This document shows positions 43,190 through 55,671 of a stretch of 64,000 nt of DNA, piece by piece (the first letter of the stretch is position 1; each line of letters opens with the position of its first letter). The stretch is from Sphaerolaimus hirsutus (Eukaryota > Nematoda > Chromadorea > Monhysterida > Sphaerolaimidae), in NCBI GenBank assembly GCA_964036195.1, contig OZ038453.1, positions 14,483,206-14,547,205 on the forward strand, in the 5' to 3' direction. A program made the position numbers and the translations under genes. The notes under the pieces were generated by a model, which ran no database searches, was not told where the DNA came from, and was given only the letters and a program-made list of their open reading frames with translations.

Positions 43190-44693
43190 CTTTTGTGGTT
43201 CCGGGAAAATGACAGTTGACTGTTTTCAGGATTTGTACCGGGTGTCCTGTCCTTGTTTTATGACACACATTGTAATTTCTGTTGTATTTGTTTATCCATG
43301 TTTGTTGTTCTGCATTGGCTGCCATGACGTTTGCCACCGTGACTATCCCCATTGTTGCCCAAAATGCATATGATCCTGCATATCTGCAACCTCGTTTTGG
43401 TCTTTCTTTAATGGGTGTTGTTTCAGTCTTTTGTTTGGGGATTTGTTGTGGATTTTCATTTTCATCTTTTTTCATATTTTCTCGTTCTTGATATTTTCCA
43501 CTGATTTCTAGTGGGCACAGTTGTGTCGGTGACCTCTCTATCTCTCTTTGAGTGTTTGTTTTCAAGGTCACGCTTCTAATTTTGTTGTCTGTTGATCTGT
43601 TAACCTTTGTTATCTTTCCCATTTGCCATGCTCCTCTTGGCATTTTTTCGTGTTGTACTAACACAACTTGTCCCACTACTGGTTCTTCTTTCACTTTTCC
43701 TCTGTTATTTATTTTCCTTGTTGTCCCTCTTAGCATATCCACGTATCCTTTGGACCATGCATTCCATAATTTTTCTCTGTTATCACTTATTGTTTGCCAT
43801 AATTCTATCATGTTGTCTCTCTCTTTCTCATTAATTGTTGTTAATTCAATTTTATCCATGCATGTTATTCTTTCGTTTTTGTCCAAATTTTCTTCCACTC
43901 CATCAGGGGGGGTTCCCCACAAAAAATGGACGGGGCGGAGAATTTTTGTGGAAATGTCGTCATTCGATACGTAAGTAATTGGTCTGGTGTTGACAGCAAA
44001 TTCTATGTCTAGAATTACTGTATGTATTGCTTTCCATGTTAACAATTGGCGCCCGCTTGCTTTCTTTAAAAGATTTTTTACAAGGCCGATCATGCGCTCA
44101 TACACACCTCCTTGCCATGGGCAGGTGGCTGTTGTGAATCTCCATTTTATTTCTGGAACCGATTTTGCGCATGTTTTAAATGCTCCCGCATTGTCGGACC
44201 AGATTGACTTCGGCATGCCTCTTCTGCAGAAGAAGCGTTGCAAGGCCATCAGTGTGTCGTTTGTTGCCACTGTGTCAGAAAATTCTAGATGTACAGCTCT
44301 CGTTGAGAAGCATGTAATCAGAAGTATGTGGAATTTGTGTCTTTTGTTGTTGTGCATGTATTGTAGCGGCCCCATGTAATCAATACCGCAGTGTTGAAAG
44401 GGTTTTATTTTTGCTTGTAATCTTGTTATTGGCAGCGTGTGGAAGTCTGGCATCGCGAACGTGCCTCCCGTTGCTTTTCTGCATGTTGTGCATTTTCTGA
44501 GTTCTGAAGCAACTGTTCTCCGGCCATCCGGTATCCAACATTGTTCCCTTATTTCTGCTAGTGTGTGCACTGCTCCTTCATGTTGTACATATTTGTGGTA
44601 ATGGTTTATGACTAATGTTGTCAGGTATGCATGTTTCGGCAGATAGTACAGTACTATCGGCGTTCTGTCTGCATCCTTTGGTAGTCTTGTCAC
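43182..44693 (-). pseudogene. pol: Element A integrase and start of env
   Basis: Zinc-binding HHCC region (HKYVQHEGAVHTLAEIREQC ... CTTC), catalytic core starting CGIDYMGPLQY, with SDNAGAF and WQGGVYERMIGLVKNL, then a DUF5641-like tail (VLVQHEKMPRGAWQMGKI). The frame runs on into a hydrophobic segment (AFWATMGIVTVANVMAANAE) that would start env, then breaks by a frameshift near 43185. Confidence 0.85.
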
Positions 44694-46628
44694 TCAGTAC
44701 AGGATGTCAACGTTGTTGTTGTAGGCTAGTTCTTGATGGCTTTCCTTTCGTACCTGTTGTATCAATTTGCGACACTGTTGTTGCTGTGCGATTCTCACAA
44801 CGTGTTGCCATGCTGCATTTCTTTCTTCTGGCTCCAGCGGTCGGGATAAAAATCCTCTCACTTTTCGGTTTAAGCTGTTGCTGAAGAATTTATGCTGTCT
44901 GTTCAGTCTGATGATGATATTCAGTAACTTCGTTAAGCTACTGTATCGTTCAAAGTTCAGGTCGTATGGGTTGTAATTTCTCTTTGATTCTTCTACTAAG
45001 TAGTGCGCTTTGTTCTCTGTTGTGGCGCCAGCCCATATCGGCCTGTGTATTATTGTTGTTCCTTTTGCCAGTTCTGTTGTGGCCTTTTGATATTGTGACA
45101 CATCTTTCATTTCTTTTATGATTGGTACTTTCATGAACTCTGGTCCGCTTTTCCACAAAGTTGACCGGGCCGGGTTTACCTCCGTGGCAACTTTAGCTAC
45201 CAGGAATTCGCATTTGTTGCTAAGTTCATTTATCCTTTTAACTCGGTTGTTTACGAATGTAGCAAGCAGTTTGGCTGTCTTCAGCCAACCAATGACCACT
45301 GTACTATCTGTCCATAATATTGTTGATTTTATTTTCCACCCTCCAAGCTGCTTCAGCTCTTCATGGATATAATTGACTAATTCTGTGCCAATTGTCACTG
45401 AGAGCAGTTCCAGCCTGGTTATTGGTGTTGTGGCCCCGGATTTAGATGGTAACGGTGCCAATTTTGTTCGAGCTGTCACAAATGCTGTGTTGTAGTCTCC
45501 CCCTCCTTTCTTCTTCTGTTGTCGGATGTATGCACATGCTGTGTATCCTAATTTTGATGCATCGCTAAACACGTGCAACTCCAGGGGTTTGTCGTCGTCA
45601 AACACGTTTATGCCCATTCTTTGAAAAGAACGTGGAAACTCCACTCTGTCAATTTTTGCCAGGTGATGTTTCATAGTTGTAATTAGTTCAAGCGCTCTTT
45701 CATCTTCAATTAATTCATCCCATTGTGTTGTTTTTGTTTCTTGCAGCAGCACTGACAGCTGAGCCTTCAGGGTTAATGTCACTGGTGCTGTGAATCCAAT
45801 GGGGTCATATGCTGATGCCAACAATTTGTTCAGATTTTGTCTTGTGGGTATTGTAATGCTGTCGATTTGTAATTTTGGCGTCGATATTGCCAGCATGTCT
45901 GTTTTGTGATTATATTTCATTCCCATGACTGCTACAATTTTGTTCATCTTCGGGCTTCTGTCGTTTTCTGCTATTTCGTTCATGACTGCTTTAGAATTCG
46001 ACAGCCATTCTCTCATGTTCATTGAACACTTGTTGAAGAGGGCTTTGACCTTGTAGTACAGCTCCAGCGCCTCGTTTTCGTTGGTGACGCTCATGATGAA
46101 GTTGTCGATGTAAATGTTGTTAATTATCATCGCAATTTGGTTTCGTTCAACTTCGTTTTCTTCATACTCGTTCATGTTGTTTATTGTCAAGTCTAGATGG
46201 TATTTTATAACTGCTCCCAAAATTGATGGGCTGCAGACTAAACCAAACAATACTCGTTTGAACCGGAGTACTATAAGATTGTTTTCTGTTATCGGTTTTG
46301 AGGCATTTTTCAGCCAAAAAAATCGAGTGTAATCTCTTGCCGGTTCATGTAATCCAATTTGCAAGAATGCTTTTTCAATGTCCGCAATTAATGCTAAGTT
46401 GCCTGCCCTGAACCTCAGGAGCAGGCCCAAAAGTAGCGGTGTTGTAATTGGCCCTCTGAATAAACATTCATTAAGGCTGGGCTTACCTGCCAATCCATCG
46501 TATACAATCCTGCATGACGTGGATTTGCCCGGTGTGATAACTGGTTGGTGCAGCAGGTAATGGACTCCCTTGTTGTCTGCTTTGTCCTCACAGATCTCAA
46601 TTATTCCTTTTTCTAATTGGTCGTCCAA
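44694..46628 (-). pseudogene. pol: Element A RT, RNase H and Pao region
   Basis: 644 open codons between two in-frame stops. RT motifs PHQPVITPGKS, ADIEKAFLQIGL and NIYIDNFIMS; RNase H ELHVFSDASKLGYTACAY and ILWTDSTVVIGWL. The RT active-site box reads YIDN, not YVDD. Ends before integrase at a TGA. Confidence 0.85.
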
Positions 46629-46631
46629 AAC

Positions 46632-47403
46632 TTACCGGCATTGTTCGAATAAGTTTGGATCCTTTGTAAATCTTCTTATCAGCGATTTGAACCTTGCCAG
46701 GGCTTCAGCTTTTCCTGTTGGCAGGTCGCCGATGTTCTCCTTGTATGGCCAGTTGATGTAATATCGTTTGCCGTTGTCGTTGAATTTAATGCTATTTAAT
46801 ATCATTTCTTCCGCGATGTCGTCATCAATCGCATAAGGGTCATCGGTAATTCCTACTGCCTCTAGGCTGTGAAATTGTTGTAGGGTTTCTTTCCCAATGG
46901 CTACCGCGGTCAAACCACACGTGGCAGACATTGCGAAATCCATGTTGTTGTTGTCTATTTGTTGTTCACTCGCTCCTGCTAGCATGAAGCCAAGCGTGGA
47001 GCTTACCACTAACAGGCCTGATGGTAATTGGAGTCCAGTTTGTTTTATATCAAATTTCCAAAAATTGTCTTGACCAATTACAACAGCTGGCTGTCGCAAT
47101 TTGCTTCCCGTTAATTGTGTCGCCGTTTCAAATTTCTTGGCAAACAGTTCATCGGCATTTATTCCCCATGTGTTGTATATCATGTTTTTGTTGTTTATTG
47201 ACAGCGGAGGGGGTTGGCAATAGGTTGCTAGTTCAGGGACTGCCCTTACTAGCATGCTCAAATCCTCATGTCCTAAGTGTTGTTGTGGTATTGTGATTTC
47301 TACCAGTTTTGCTTTCACTTTAAGCGGGTGGGGGGTTGTGAACACGTTCATGCTCAGCATGAGGTCCCCTTTGTTGTCTAGTTCTATTTCATGTGCTAGA
47401 TCT
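46632..47403 (-). pseudogene. pol: Element A protease end and RT start
   Basis: Open from the MITE to an in-frame TAA near 46632. Contains LPSGLLVVSSTLGFMLAGAS (DUF1758-like protease end) and ITDDPYAIDDDIAEEM at the RT start, the usual BEL/Pao order. Confidence 0.8.
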
Positions 47404-48067
47404 CACAGGGAAGAGTAAAACGCTGACAGCTCGCTGACAGCTCGCTTGCCAACCAGTAGAAAAATTTTCAGCTTGCTGACAGCTCGCTGACAACTCAGCT
47501 GAACTATTATGTAGCTCGCTGACAGCTCGCTGACAAAAATGTTAAACATGATGTTTCATTTGACCCAAAAGAAAATGTAAATGTCATTCAGTGCAAGAAG
47601 TGTGGACTTCTAACTGCAGTGCAGTACCAATCAAAATGAGACCCTTTCTTCTCAACAGCGATGTACTTGCAATGAATTATTAGAAAGTGTTTCTTGAACA
47701 GTAAAAGTGTTTTTCAATGCTCATGAGGTGACTTTATTTACTTTATTTACATGAGGAATAGTGATTTGATGTTTTGCTGCATGTTTGAACAGAGCATTGA
47801 GTCGTCTGTTTGTTTACTCAGATTGATTTTGGGTCAAAAAATGAATTGTACATCACTCACAAAATTGCACATCATGAAGATACTCACTAAGCTGACAGCT
47901 CGCTGACAGCAAGACTGTTCATTTTTCAAAACTGCTGCAGCTCGCTGCCAACCGCTGACAGCTCGCTGACAGCAGGCGGCCAACCGCTGACAGCTTGCTG
48001 ACAACTATAAACAATTGGTTGTCAGGCTTGCTGTCAGCGAGCTGTCAGCGTTTTACTCTTCCCTGTG
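47404..48067. mobile_element. MITE of GCTGACAGCTC repeats inside element A protease
   Basis: Ends CACAGGGAAGAGTAAAACGC and GCGTTTTACTCTTCCCTGTG, flanked by TCT on both sides. Filled near both ends with GCTCGCTGACA units. It separates the protease active site from the rest of the protease. Confidence 0.82.
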
Positions 48068-48070
48068 TCT

Positions 48071-48732
48071 TGTCGTATGTAAGAATATTCACACCCAGTG
48101 TCAAAGAAAATGTTCACATGCTCTGACATGATTCCAGTCTCTTTATTTAGAATTGGTGACTGGGCCATTTGCAACCTCACGACTTTAAAAGACAAAGACT
48201 CACTGTTGTCTTGGTGGGTCGACTTTGTGGTCGCGGCAGCCGTCTCTTCTCGGTGATGCGGTCTGCACTCTGGTTCCGGCGTGAGCTCTTCATAGTAGTT
48301 TGTCGCTGCATTTGCTGTTGTTTTTTGTTCTTTTGTGTTTGAGCTGCTGCTGGATGTTGTTTTGTTGTTGGAGCCTCTGTCAAACTGGTTGGGGCACAAG
48401 GTGCTGTGGTGTTTGTCTTTCGCTCGGCAGTAATAACAGCTTAGCTCCGATTGACAATTAGCTTTGTTGTGTCCCAATTTTGTGCACCTCGGGCATCTGT
48501 CCGGCATTGCTTTCAGCGCCATTTTGTGATCCTTGATCGACGGGTACTGGTCGCAGTCGGTCGTCCAGTGTTCATTGCCAGAGCAAAATAAACACCTGTA
48601 GCTCGGGTGTGGTTTTGTTTGCTTCTGTTGTTGTCGTGGTTGCGTGTTTTTAGAATTTTCGTAGGTGCGCGGTGCTGGGCGTTGTGTTGTAGCGGCTGCG
48701 CATGTGGTGTTGTCCTCGTCTTCCTCCTCCAC
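48071..48732 (-). pseudogene. gag-pro: Element A zinc knuckles and start of protease
   Basis: Basic region, then zinc knuckles CPRCTKLGHNKANC and CYYCRAKDKHHSTLC (nucleic-acid binding), followed by FFDTGCEYSYI with the D-T-G aspartic protease motif near 48086-48107. Broken just after by the 664-bp MITE. Confidence 0.82.
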
Positions 48733-48810
48733 TCGTTTCTCGGAGCTGGAATAGGCGACGGTACTATTATTGTGAGCTCCTTTAGCTTTTGTTTTGTTGT
48801 CATGTTGTTT

Positions 48811-49906
48811 TTAAGTGCTATCATTTTCTTTTGTTGATTCTGTTGTTTGGCATTCTAGTCGAGCTTGGGCCACATTTCCCAAAGCTTTAACAAACGTTTT
48901 GACGGTCATTGCCGGTCCATCTTCGTCGTCATCATCGTCGTCATGCGGGTTTTCTCTCCTGAAGTCTTCGGTCACCGCCAAGCGGATTGCTGGGCTGAGG
49001 TATTTCCTCAGTTCACGCAGCACAGCCCCAGACTCTGTGTTCTCTCCGCGCTCTGCGAGTTGACTCAGTGTTGTACCGACATCCCGTCTAAAAGTCATGA
49101 GACTGTCACCTCTCATTGTTGGGGGTTGTAAATTGTATAGTTTTTCCCATAATGTGTTGGTTACATATGTTGTATTGCCAAAATTGGATTTTAACAATTT
49201 TATTGCTGTCAAGTAATCAGCACCATCCATATTTAATCCGCCAAGTAATTTTTTGGCTTCACCTTTGAGTGAGTCATTCAGGTAGGTGAATTTTAAGGTG
49301 GCGTTCATTTTCTTTCGTTGGTGGATTTGAGATATTCCACCACCGGGTCCATTCTAGCAGATCGCCCGAGTATTTTGGCACGTTTATCTTCGGTAATCTC
49401 ATTAATTCTTCATCATCACTAGAGCTATCTAAGTGTTGTAATTTCTTTTCTAAGCCACCCGTTATACCTTCTTTCAGGTCTTTTATTTGTCATTCCGTGC
49501 TGCTTTTCAAGGCGTCCAGCTGGCTTTGTCGTTCTTGCATTTTTGCCAGTATAGCCATAATGCCATCCTCGCGGTATAATTTGTCATTTAGTTTGTCGTT
49601 TTCCTTGGCAGCCGCAGTTTTCATGTCCGCCGTAGCATTTGGCCCATTGGCCGTTTTTAGAATTTCTGCCACAGCTTCTTCATATTTGTCCATAGCCGTT
49701 TGTAGCAATATTGTTTTATCCCGTATTTTTGTGAGTAGCATTTGTTGTTGTGTTGTAGCTGCTTCTGCAGTATCCCTGTTGTGGTGGTAATCTTTGTCGT
49801 TATCCACTTTGAAATACGGCACCTCAGCCTGTAGGATCTTCAAGGCGTCGGTCCTGTAGGCGTTGAGCCTCATCCTGAGCGGTCCAGTGGGGGTGACTTC
49901 GCTCAT
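48811..49906 (-). pseudogene. gag: Element A gag, frame-broken
   Basis: ATG at 49906 (MSEVTPTGPLRMRLNAYRTD). The first frame stops at 49490; the capsid-like DUF1759 region resumes as LPKINVPKYSGDLLEWTRWW and, in another frame, TYLNDSLKGEAKKLLGGLN at 49308-48811. At least one stop and one small deletion. Role in life: capsid assembly and RNA binding. Confidence 0.8.
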
Positions 49907-50077
49907 GATGTTATGCGCTTCGCTTTAGATTTAAATTTAGCTTCTGCGTTATAAATTTTTATTAATTGATGTTGATTTATATTTTTTGTAAAAAATTGGA
50001 TGTTGTTGGGGTTTCTGTTGTGCAGGTTGTATATTTTGCAGGACTTAATTATTAATTAAATCCTGCCCACTGCACCA

Positions 50078-50230
50078 TGTAAAGTTTCACACGAATTGGG
50101 GTTACGTTTTCCTGCGTTTACAGTGCCAAAACCTTAGCTTTTATCCAACAGTTTTATTCAAGTTCTTTTGGGTTTTACACTTTATTTTATTCAATCAAAC
50201 AAAGAAATCATAAATTCAGAAATCAGTAGT
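50078..50230 (-). repeat. 5' LTR of element A, part 1
   Basis: Matches the end of the 3' LTR copy. Followed on the minus strand by TGGTGCAGTGGGCAGG, the presumed primer-binding site (50062-50077). Confidence 0.92.
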
Positions 50231-51542
50231 TGTGCTGACCGTGGCAAAATGGATGGATAAAGAAATACAGAGAATTGATAATTAGGCTCATATTTGCACA
50301 TTTACTTATTTGCACTATTTTACATTTTATGCACTATATTAATTTACCACGCAAATTGTATTTCCTGCACTATATTATTTACCCATGGAGAATATTCGAT
50401 TAGGAAAGTGTTCTATAAGTTATTGATAGGTTTATGTGGAATGTTTAGGTTAAAAGGTCAAATAAGTTATTATTAGGTGTATTAACATGTAATTAGGCTC
50501 ATTCGACTCGCCGTAATTTTCTGATCATTATTATATATACATTTACATGGTTTACTTGTAAGTTGATAAAGTTAAATCTTGTGAATATTTATGTGCTGCG
50601 TAATTATCTAGGCCAGCGTCCTAATAGAGAAATAGTGCCCTGTGTGCAACTAGCATTTACTGTACGTATTTATGAAGCCCTTCGCGTAGGCATAATTATT
50701 ATAACCCTGCTCACAAGTTATATTATACTTACTTTGATATTATGGTAAATACCCTGCTCAAATTATACCAAAGAATATATTACAAACCCTGTTCAAATAT
50801 TATACCCATTTACTTGAATAAGTTCCAATTTATCCATTATGAAATATACGTTTCCAGGAAGTGATTATTATTATTATATCGAATATACCCTACTCTATTT
50901 ACGTCATTAGGAACATTTGCACTACTATTTACAGTTTTCAAACCCTATTATATTAGTCCCAATGTGCGTCAAGGTTTTCTGACAAATTGGACCAAATTAG
51001 TAAATCGGCCGAGTTTGCCGACTTCGCGCCTCTCAAGATTAATAGTTTTTCTATTAGCCCAATTTGTACTTGGTATTTCTTTACCATAATAGTTTGAATG
51101 TATGCACGCGCAGTATAATGCAACTGTTTCGGCTAGATGTGTTTATTTGTTGCATTTGTGAATTATTTGTGTATTTGTATTAGGAAATTACTGTAGCTGT
51201 TTTTCTATACATGATTTCCGTGTCTTAGCTACTTTGGAAGTTTTTACTTCAGTCTTCTGACCCCAAGCTTCTGAACGAAAATAAGCTAGCGATAGAAACT
51301 TCGACTAGGAAGCTCGCTAGGCTTTGCGCTTTTATATTTGGCTGTATCTGATCAAATAAAGTACCTGAAACAATTTCGAACCCCTTTCAACACGCAACCA
51401 CGAAATAAACTCAACTTGGCTGTCGACAAGTGGACGTTTGGCTACAACGGGAAATCAACCACTCTAAAGGCCGTTTCTCACTACGGTCTTGAAGCAGCCG
51501 GATTTGGTGGTAGAAGACGCTGACTTCGGTGGCTTCATCACA
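50231..51542 (+). repeat. 5' LTR of element B
   Basis: 1312 bp, TGTGCTGACC ... TTCATCACA. Strong AT bias. A polyadenylation-like AATAAA occurs at 51355-51360. Short open frames inside are identical in both LTRs and not genes. Confidence 0.95.
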
Positions 51543-51560
51543 TGGCGCAGCGAGCAGGGT
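51543..51560 (+). promoter_or_regulatory. Primer-binding site of element B
   Basis: TGGCGCAGCGAGCAGGGT begins directly after the LTR; a TGG start there marks a tRNA-primed PBS. The tRNA was not identified. Confidence 0.65.
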
Positions 51561-52770
51561 GATTGCATGACATTGTGCTATCACCAAGCCGGAACGAACA
51601 TTGTGCGGCAGCTGGCAGAACTTCAAAAGTCCTGCTGAACATCAATTGGCCTTGGCTGAGCGTTGGCGGTTGATTTGCAGACAGCATTGTGCCAAAGTCA
51701 CAGCACTCCTGTCTACATCCTGGGAGCGGTTCTACGCTCACGCGCGGAGGACACTGGAGTTCTGACAAGCCTGTCAGGATTTCAGGCAGCTTTCACCAGT
51801 GTTCTGGCAAGGTGCTAGACGCTGGGCGGCACCGGCATTTGACAAGGAGTCATTGTCGGACGGTGGTCAAAATTTCGCTGGACGCTCCTGGACATCCGGA
51901 CGCCAGTGACCGCTCGCACGTCCTTCCTATGCCAAGGGAGGGTGACCTGACGGAGACAGGATCGCCACAGAGCCACGCTAGTCAAAGGGCTGTTTTTTGG
52001 GCATTCGCGGAGGTCCCTCGCTCCACTAGGTAAGAGTGGACTCATACCTCGGAAGTGCAAAAGTAGGGGTATCAGTGTACAAAGGGCTGTAGCTGACAGA
52101 GGGCTGTAGCTGACAGAGAGTGGATTTGAAAACCAAGTATTAGGATACTTGGTAGCGTGTAGGGGCTTTGCGGAGCTCCCATCAAATATACACGCTGTGC
52201 CTGCTCGGTACCATCAGATCAGACAGCACAAAAGTGCCAGAATACTGCATTGCACAGGCGCAATTGCAGAGCAGTGTACAGAAACACTGCCCAGAATCAG
52301 AAAGTGCACCAGAGTGCACAGAAACGTGTCACAGGTGACACGGCAAGCGCAGCACTGCGCACAGCGGCACAGGAGCCGCTCAGGAAAGCAAGTGGCCGGC
52401 GTGGTCACAAGGCACACAGGTGTGCCAGAAAGAGCGCCAGAGCGCTCAGAAAGAGTGTGTACGGACCCCCTTTGGGCGCACACTGCTGGGCAAATAAATT
52501 GTTTATTGTCCAGGTGGATTTGACCGGTGTGTTGAAGTCAACGCGTGTGAACAATCACGTCAGGGGCTTTAGGAACACACCTGGTGCCAGTGCAGTAAAG
52601 GTCAACGCGTGAGAACACGTCAGGGGCCTGTAGGACTGCATTGGTATTGTGCGTGGCACAACAAATCCGTAGTGCACAGAGCACTACATCGAAAGACGCA
52701 GAGAAGCGTCACAGGCGTCACAGGAGACGCACTATAAAGAGAAACAGTGAAGGAAAATTCATCAGCAAAA
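51561..52770 (+). other. Leader of element B
   Basis: 1.2 kb between PBS and gag. Several short open frames without recognisable similarity, and repeated AGGGGC / GTCACAGG words around 52315-52720. Probably untranslated leader with packaging or translation signals. Confidence 0.5.
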
Positions 52771-55671
52771 ATGGTTTCGCCAACGGGTCACATCAGAAAG
52801 ACCCTGGGGCCAGCAAAGCACAGGGTGGAAAGTAGATTGGCAAGAGAATTTGCCAAATATGACCTGGAACTATTTGCGGAAGCATCAAAGGATGATAAGA
52901 GAACAGAAATGAGAAGAGTGATTGCATCTATCAAACAGGAGGGTGCAAAATTAGAAAGTGCAATGACTGCAGTGAGAACTCAATTTGACGCATGGAGGGA
53001 TATCGTCAAGGACATTGACGAACCCGACCAGATGGAACAAGAACAGAAGATATACCAAGACTCATATGAGGAATATGCAAATATGTCAGACTTGGTGACA
53101 CAGAAAGTAGTAGCCATGAATGTGTATATCGAAGAGTTGCAAGATATGATCCAGCAACAGAGCGGAAATACCATGTATGAAGTCAATACAGCATTCATAC
53201 AGCAGATGGCTGCCCAGATGGCTTTGACAGCTCAGGGAGCTGTTCAGGGAGCCAGTTCAACCAATGCAACCACAGCAAAAAGCGTCAAATTGCAAAAACT
53301 GGAAGTGGAACAGTTTACTGGGGAAACTGTCAAATTTCGATCATGGTGGCAAATGTTCGAATCCCACATTCACAATCGGACAGATTTGGAGGACATTTCC
53401 AAGTTCTCATACTTGAGGAGCTTGCTGAAAGGCTCAGCATTTGGCATGATCAGTGGATTGAGTGTGACCGCAGAGAATTATGCACCCGCAATTGCAATGC
53501 TCAAGAAAAGATATGACCAGCCAGTTGTGGTCAGAAACACGCTGATGAGTAATATCATGAAGCTGCGACAGGCCAGGAATACCTGTCAGGATATGAGAAT
53601 TTTGTTTGATGCAATTGAAAGGCTGCTCCAGCAGTTGGAGTCACTGGGTGAATCAGTGGAACATCCAATGCTGTTGAGCCAGCTGCAACAGAAAGTACCA
53701 CCCGAGGTTCTCAGAGAAATCCAGAAGGAACAGGGAACTGAGGAAGCCTTGACGGTGGAGATATTCAGAAAGCTGTTTGGCAAGCAGCTAGCGCTCAGTG
53801 AGGCTGTACAGCATGCACAGCAAACTGAGGCACCAGTTCAGCAATCGCGCCAGGGATTCGGGAATAATCCACGCGCACAGCAATTCAATAATCGATTCCA
53901 AGGCAATGGGAATCGATTCAGAGGGCCAGAGAACCCAAGGACCAGCACAGGGAGCATGTCTGTGATCCAGAATGGTCAGAGTGCACCACAGGCTGGATTC
54001 ATGAATCCTGGGAGGCCGTGTGTGTTCTGCAATGACACACAGCAATTACACTTTAATGATAAGTGTCCAAAGTTTAAAACTGCCAGAGAAAGGAGAGTGA
54101 TTTTGTCAAAGGCAGAGCGATGCCTGAGATGCCTGCAGAAAGGGCATTACATGAATCAATGTCAATTTACAAGAAGTTGTTTCTATTGCAAGTCCAATAG
54201 GCACCACACTGCGGTGTGCCCAGAGAAATTTGGTGACAATGGCAGTGGAAACGCTGGACGGCAAACTCCAGCATTTAGAGCAAATGGTCAACAGAATGGC
54301 CAGCAATCAGCAAACAATGGCAGAAAGTCTGTGCCGACGGTCGGTCGACCAGCACAGAGCCAACAGAGAAAGGCCACAGTGAATTGTGTCACTGTGGAAG
54401 AAGCTGGACCAGAAGTGGTAGAGACAGAAACCATATCCAGCACAGTGGTTACAGAACCAAATACAAAGAAAGAAAATACGTCAGTGAACCTGTCAGTAAA
54501 CAGGAATATGTCAATGCTGATGACAGCCAGAACCGTGATTGAGGCTTCAGAAATGGATACAGAGATGGAGCCTGAACAGCCACCACTACAGATTCAAGCG
54601 TTCCTGGACACAGGATCCCAGGGAACATACATGTCAGAGAAAGTGGCCAAGAAACTCAATTTGAAGAGTACAGGTGAACACCACATCCAGGTGTACACAT
54701 TCGGAAATGAAAAGCCGCACTATAAAGTAGTACAGCAAGTGCAATTCAGAATGCGGCTTAGAAATGGCCAGAAAGTTGATATGGTGGCTGATGTGGTCCC
54801 GACGTTGACCACAGAACAAGTCAAAGTGCCTGTGTCAGAACAGGACGAAAAGTACCTGCAGAAGTACTTCCCGGATGAGAGTTACTTTGCAGACAGAGTT
54901 CCCAAGGAAAAAGGGACAGAGTGCAAGTTCAAGCCAGACATTATAGTGGGCTTGAATTATTTCTGGGACTTGATGTCCAGAAACACCAGCACCACCAGAC
55001 TTCCGTCAGGATTGTATGTCATTCCATCAGAATTGGGATTGCTGATGGGAGGTGGGCAGCTGACGAGCAACAGAAATCAATGGACCACGGATGGTGCATA
55101 TCCGGTGGTGGTCAACACAATTGTGCATCAAATTCAGAGAGAAAAGTGGTACGAGGAAGCACCGTTGTCAATTGCTCCTGTACCAAATGTCAAAGACATG
55201 GATAGACTGGATACCATTGGCATAATGGACCAGCCAGACCTCGTCGAGGACGATGAGGCCATCAAGCAATTCAATGAGAGTGTACAGAGAAACCCAGATG
55301 GACGGTACTCTGTAAAGTTCATGTACAAACCAAATTTGCATGAACTCCCAGATAACAAAGCAATGGCGTTCAAGAGGTTCAGATACCTCACCAACAGGCT
55401 CAAGAGAGACCCAGAATTACTGGAGAAAATTCAGGCAATCATGAAAGCACAAGAGGAGCAAGGAGTGATTGAGAAAGTCCAAAAGGATATTATGGATGGC
55501 AGAAAATTCCATATATTGCCTCATCAACCAGTGATAACGCCAGAGAAAACTACCACAAAGGTCAGAGAGGTATATGATGCCTCAGCGAACCCGCCAGGCA
55601 TGCCAAGCTTGAATGAGTGCATGTACCGCGGTCCAGTTATACTACCACAGCTGGTAGGGATGCTGATGTGA
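52771..55671 (+). CDS. gag-pro: Element B gag-protease-RT(start)
   Basis: ATG at 52771 in context AAAAATGG. N-terminal charged helical region; capsid-like DUF1759 (LEVEQFTGETVKFRSWWQMF); Gln-rich stretch; zinc knuckles CLRCLQKGHYMNQC and CFYCKSNRHHTAVC; aspartic protease QAFLDTGSQGTYM with Asp codon near 54607; DUF1758-like end; RT start PHQPVITPEKTT. The frame ends at TGA 55669-55671, inside the RT, where element A reads on. Confidence 0.9.
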   Translation: MVSPTGHIRKTLGPAKHRVESRLAREFAKYDLELFAEASKDDKRTEMRRVIASIKQEGAKLESAMTAVRTQFDAWRDIVKDIDEPDQMEQEQKIYQDSYEEYANMSDLVTQKVVAMNVYIEELQDMIQQQSGNTMYEVNTAFIQQMAAQMALTAQGAVQGASSTNATTAKSVKLQKLEVEQFTGETVKFRSWWQMFESHIHNRTDLEDISKFSYLRSLLKGSAFGMISGLSVTAENYAPAIAMLKKRYDQPVVVRNTLMSNIMKLRQARNTCQDMRILFDAIERLLQQLESLGESVEHPMLLSQLQQKVPPEVLREIQKEQGTEEALTVEIFRKLFGKQLALSEAVQHAQQTEAPVQQSRQGFGNNPRAQQFNNRFQGNGNRFRGPENPRTSTGSMSVIQNGQSAPQAGFMNPGRPCVFCNDTQQLHFNDKCPKFKTARERRVILSKAERCLRCLQKGHYMNQCQFTRSCFYCKSNRHHTAVCPEKFGDNGSGNAGRQTPAFRANGQQNGQQSANNGRKSVPTVGRPAQSQQRKATVNCVTVEEAGPEVVETETISSTVVTEPNTKKENTSVNLSVNRNMSMLMTARTVIEASEMDTEMEPEQPPLQIQAFLDTGSQGTYMSEKVAKKLNLKSTGEHHIQVYTFGNEKPHYKVVQQVQFRMRLRNGQKVDMVADVVPTLTTEQVKVPVSEQDEKYLQKYFPDESYFADRVPKEKGTECKFKPDIIVGLNYFWDLMSRNTSTTRLPSGLYVIPSELGLLMGGGQLTSNRNQWTTDGAYPVVVNTIVHQIQREKWYEEAPLSIAPVPNVKDMDRLDTIGIMDQPDLVEDDEAIKQFNESVQRNPDGRYSVKFMYKPNLHELPDNKAMAFKRFRYLTNRLKRDPELLEKIQAIMKAQEEQGVIEKVQKDIMDGRKFHILPHQPVITPEKTTTKVREVYDASANPPGMPSLNECMYRGPVILPQLVGMLM

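Noticed and set aside
40928-49906. Plus-strand open frames opposite element A
   Set aside because: Antisense shadows of gag, pol and env; no domains.
50294-51523. Short open frames in the 5' LTR, repeated at 61579-62808
   Set aside because: Identical in both LTRs because the LTRs are duplicates; no domain, AT-rich.
52149-52612. Open frames of 120-124 codons in the element B leader
   Set aside because: Overlapping in two frames, basic low-complexity peptides, no similarity to retroelement proteins; more likely untranslated leader.
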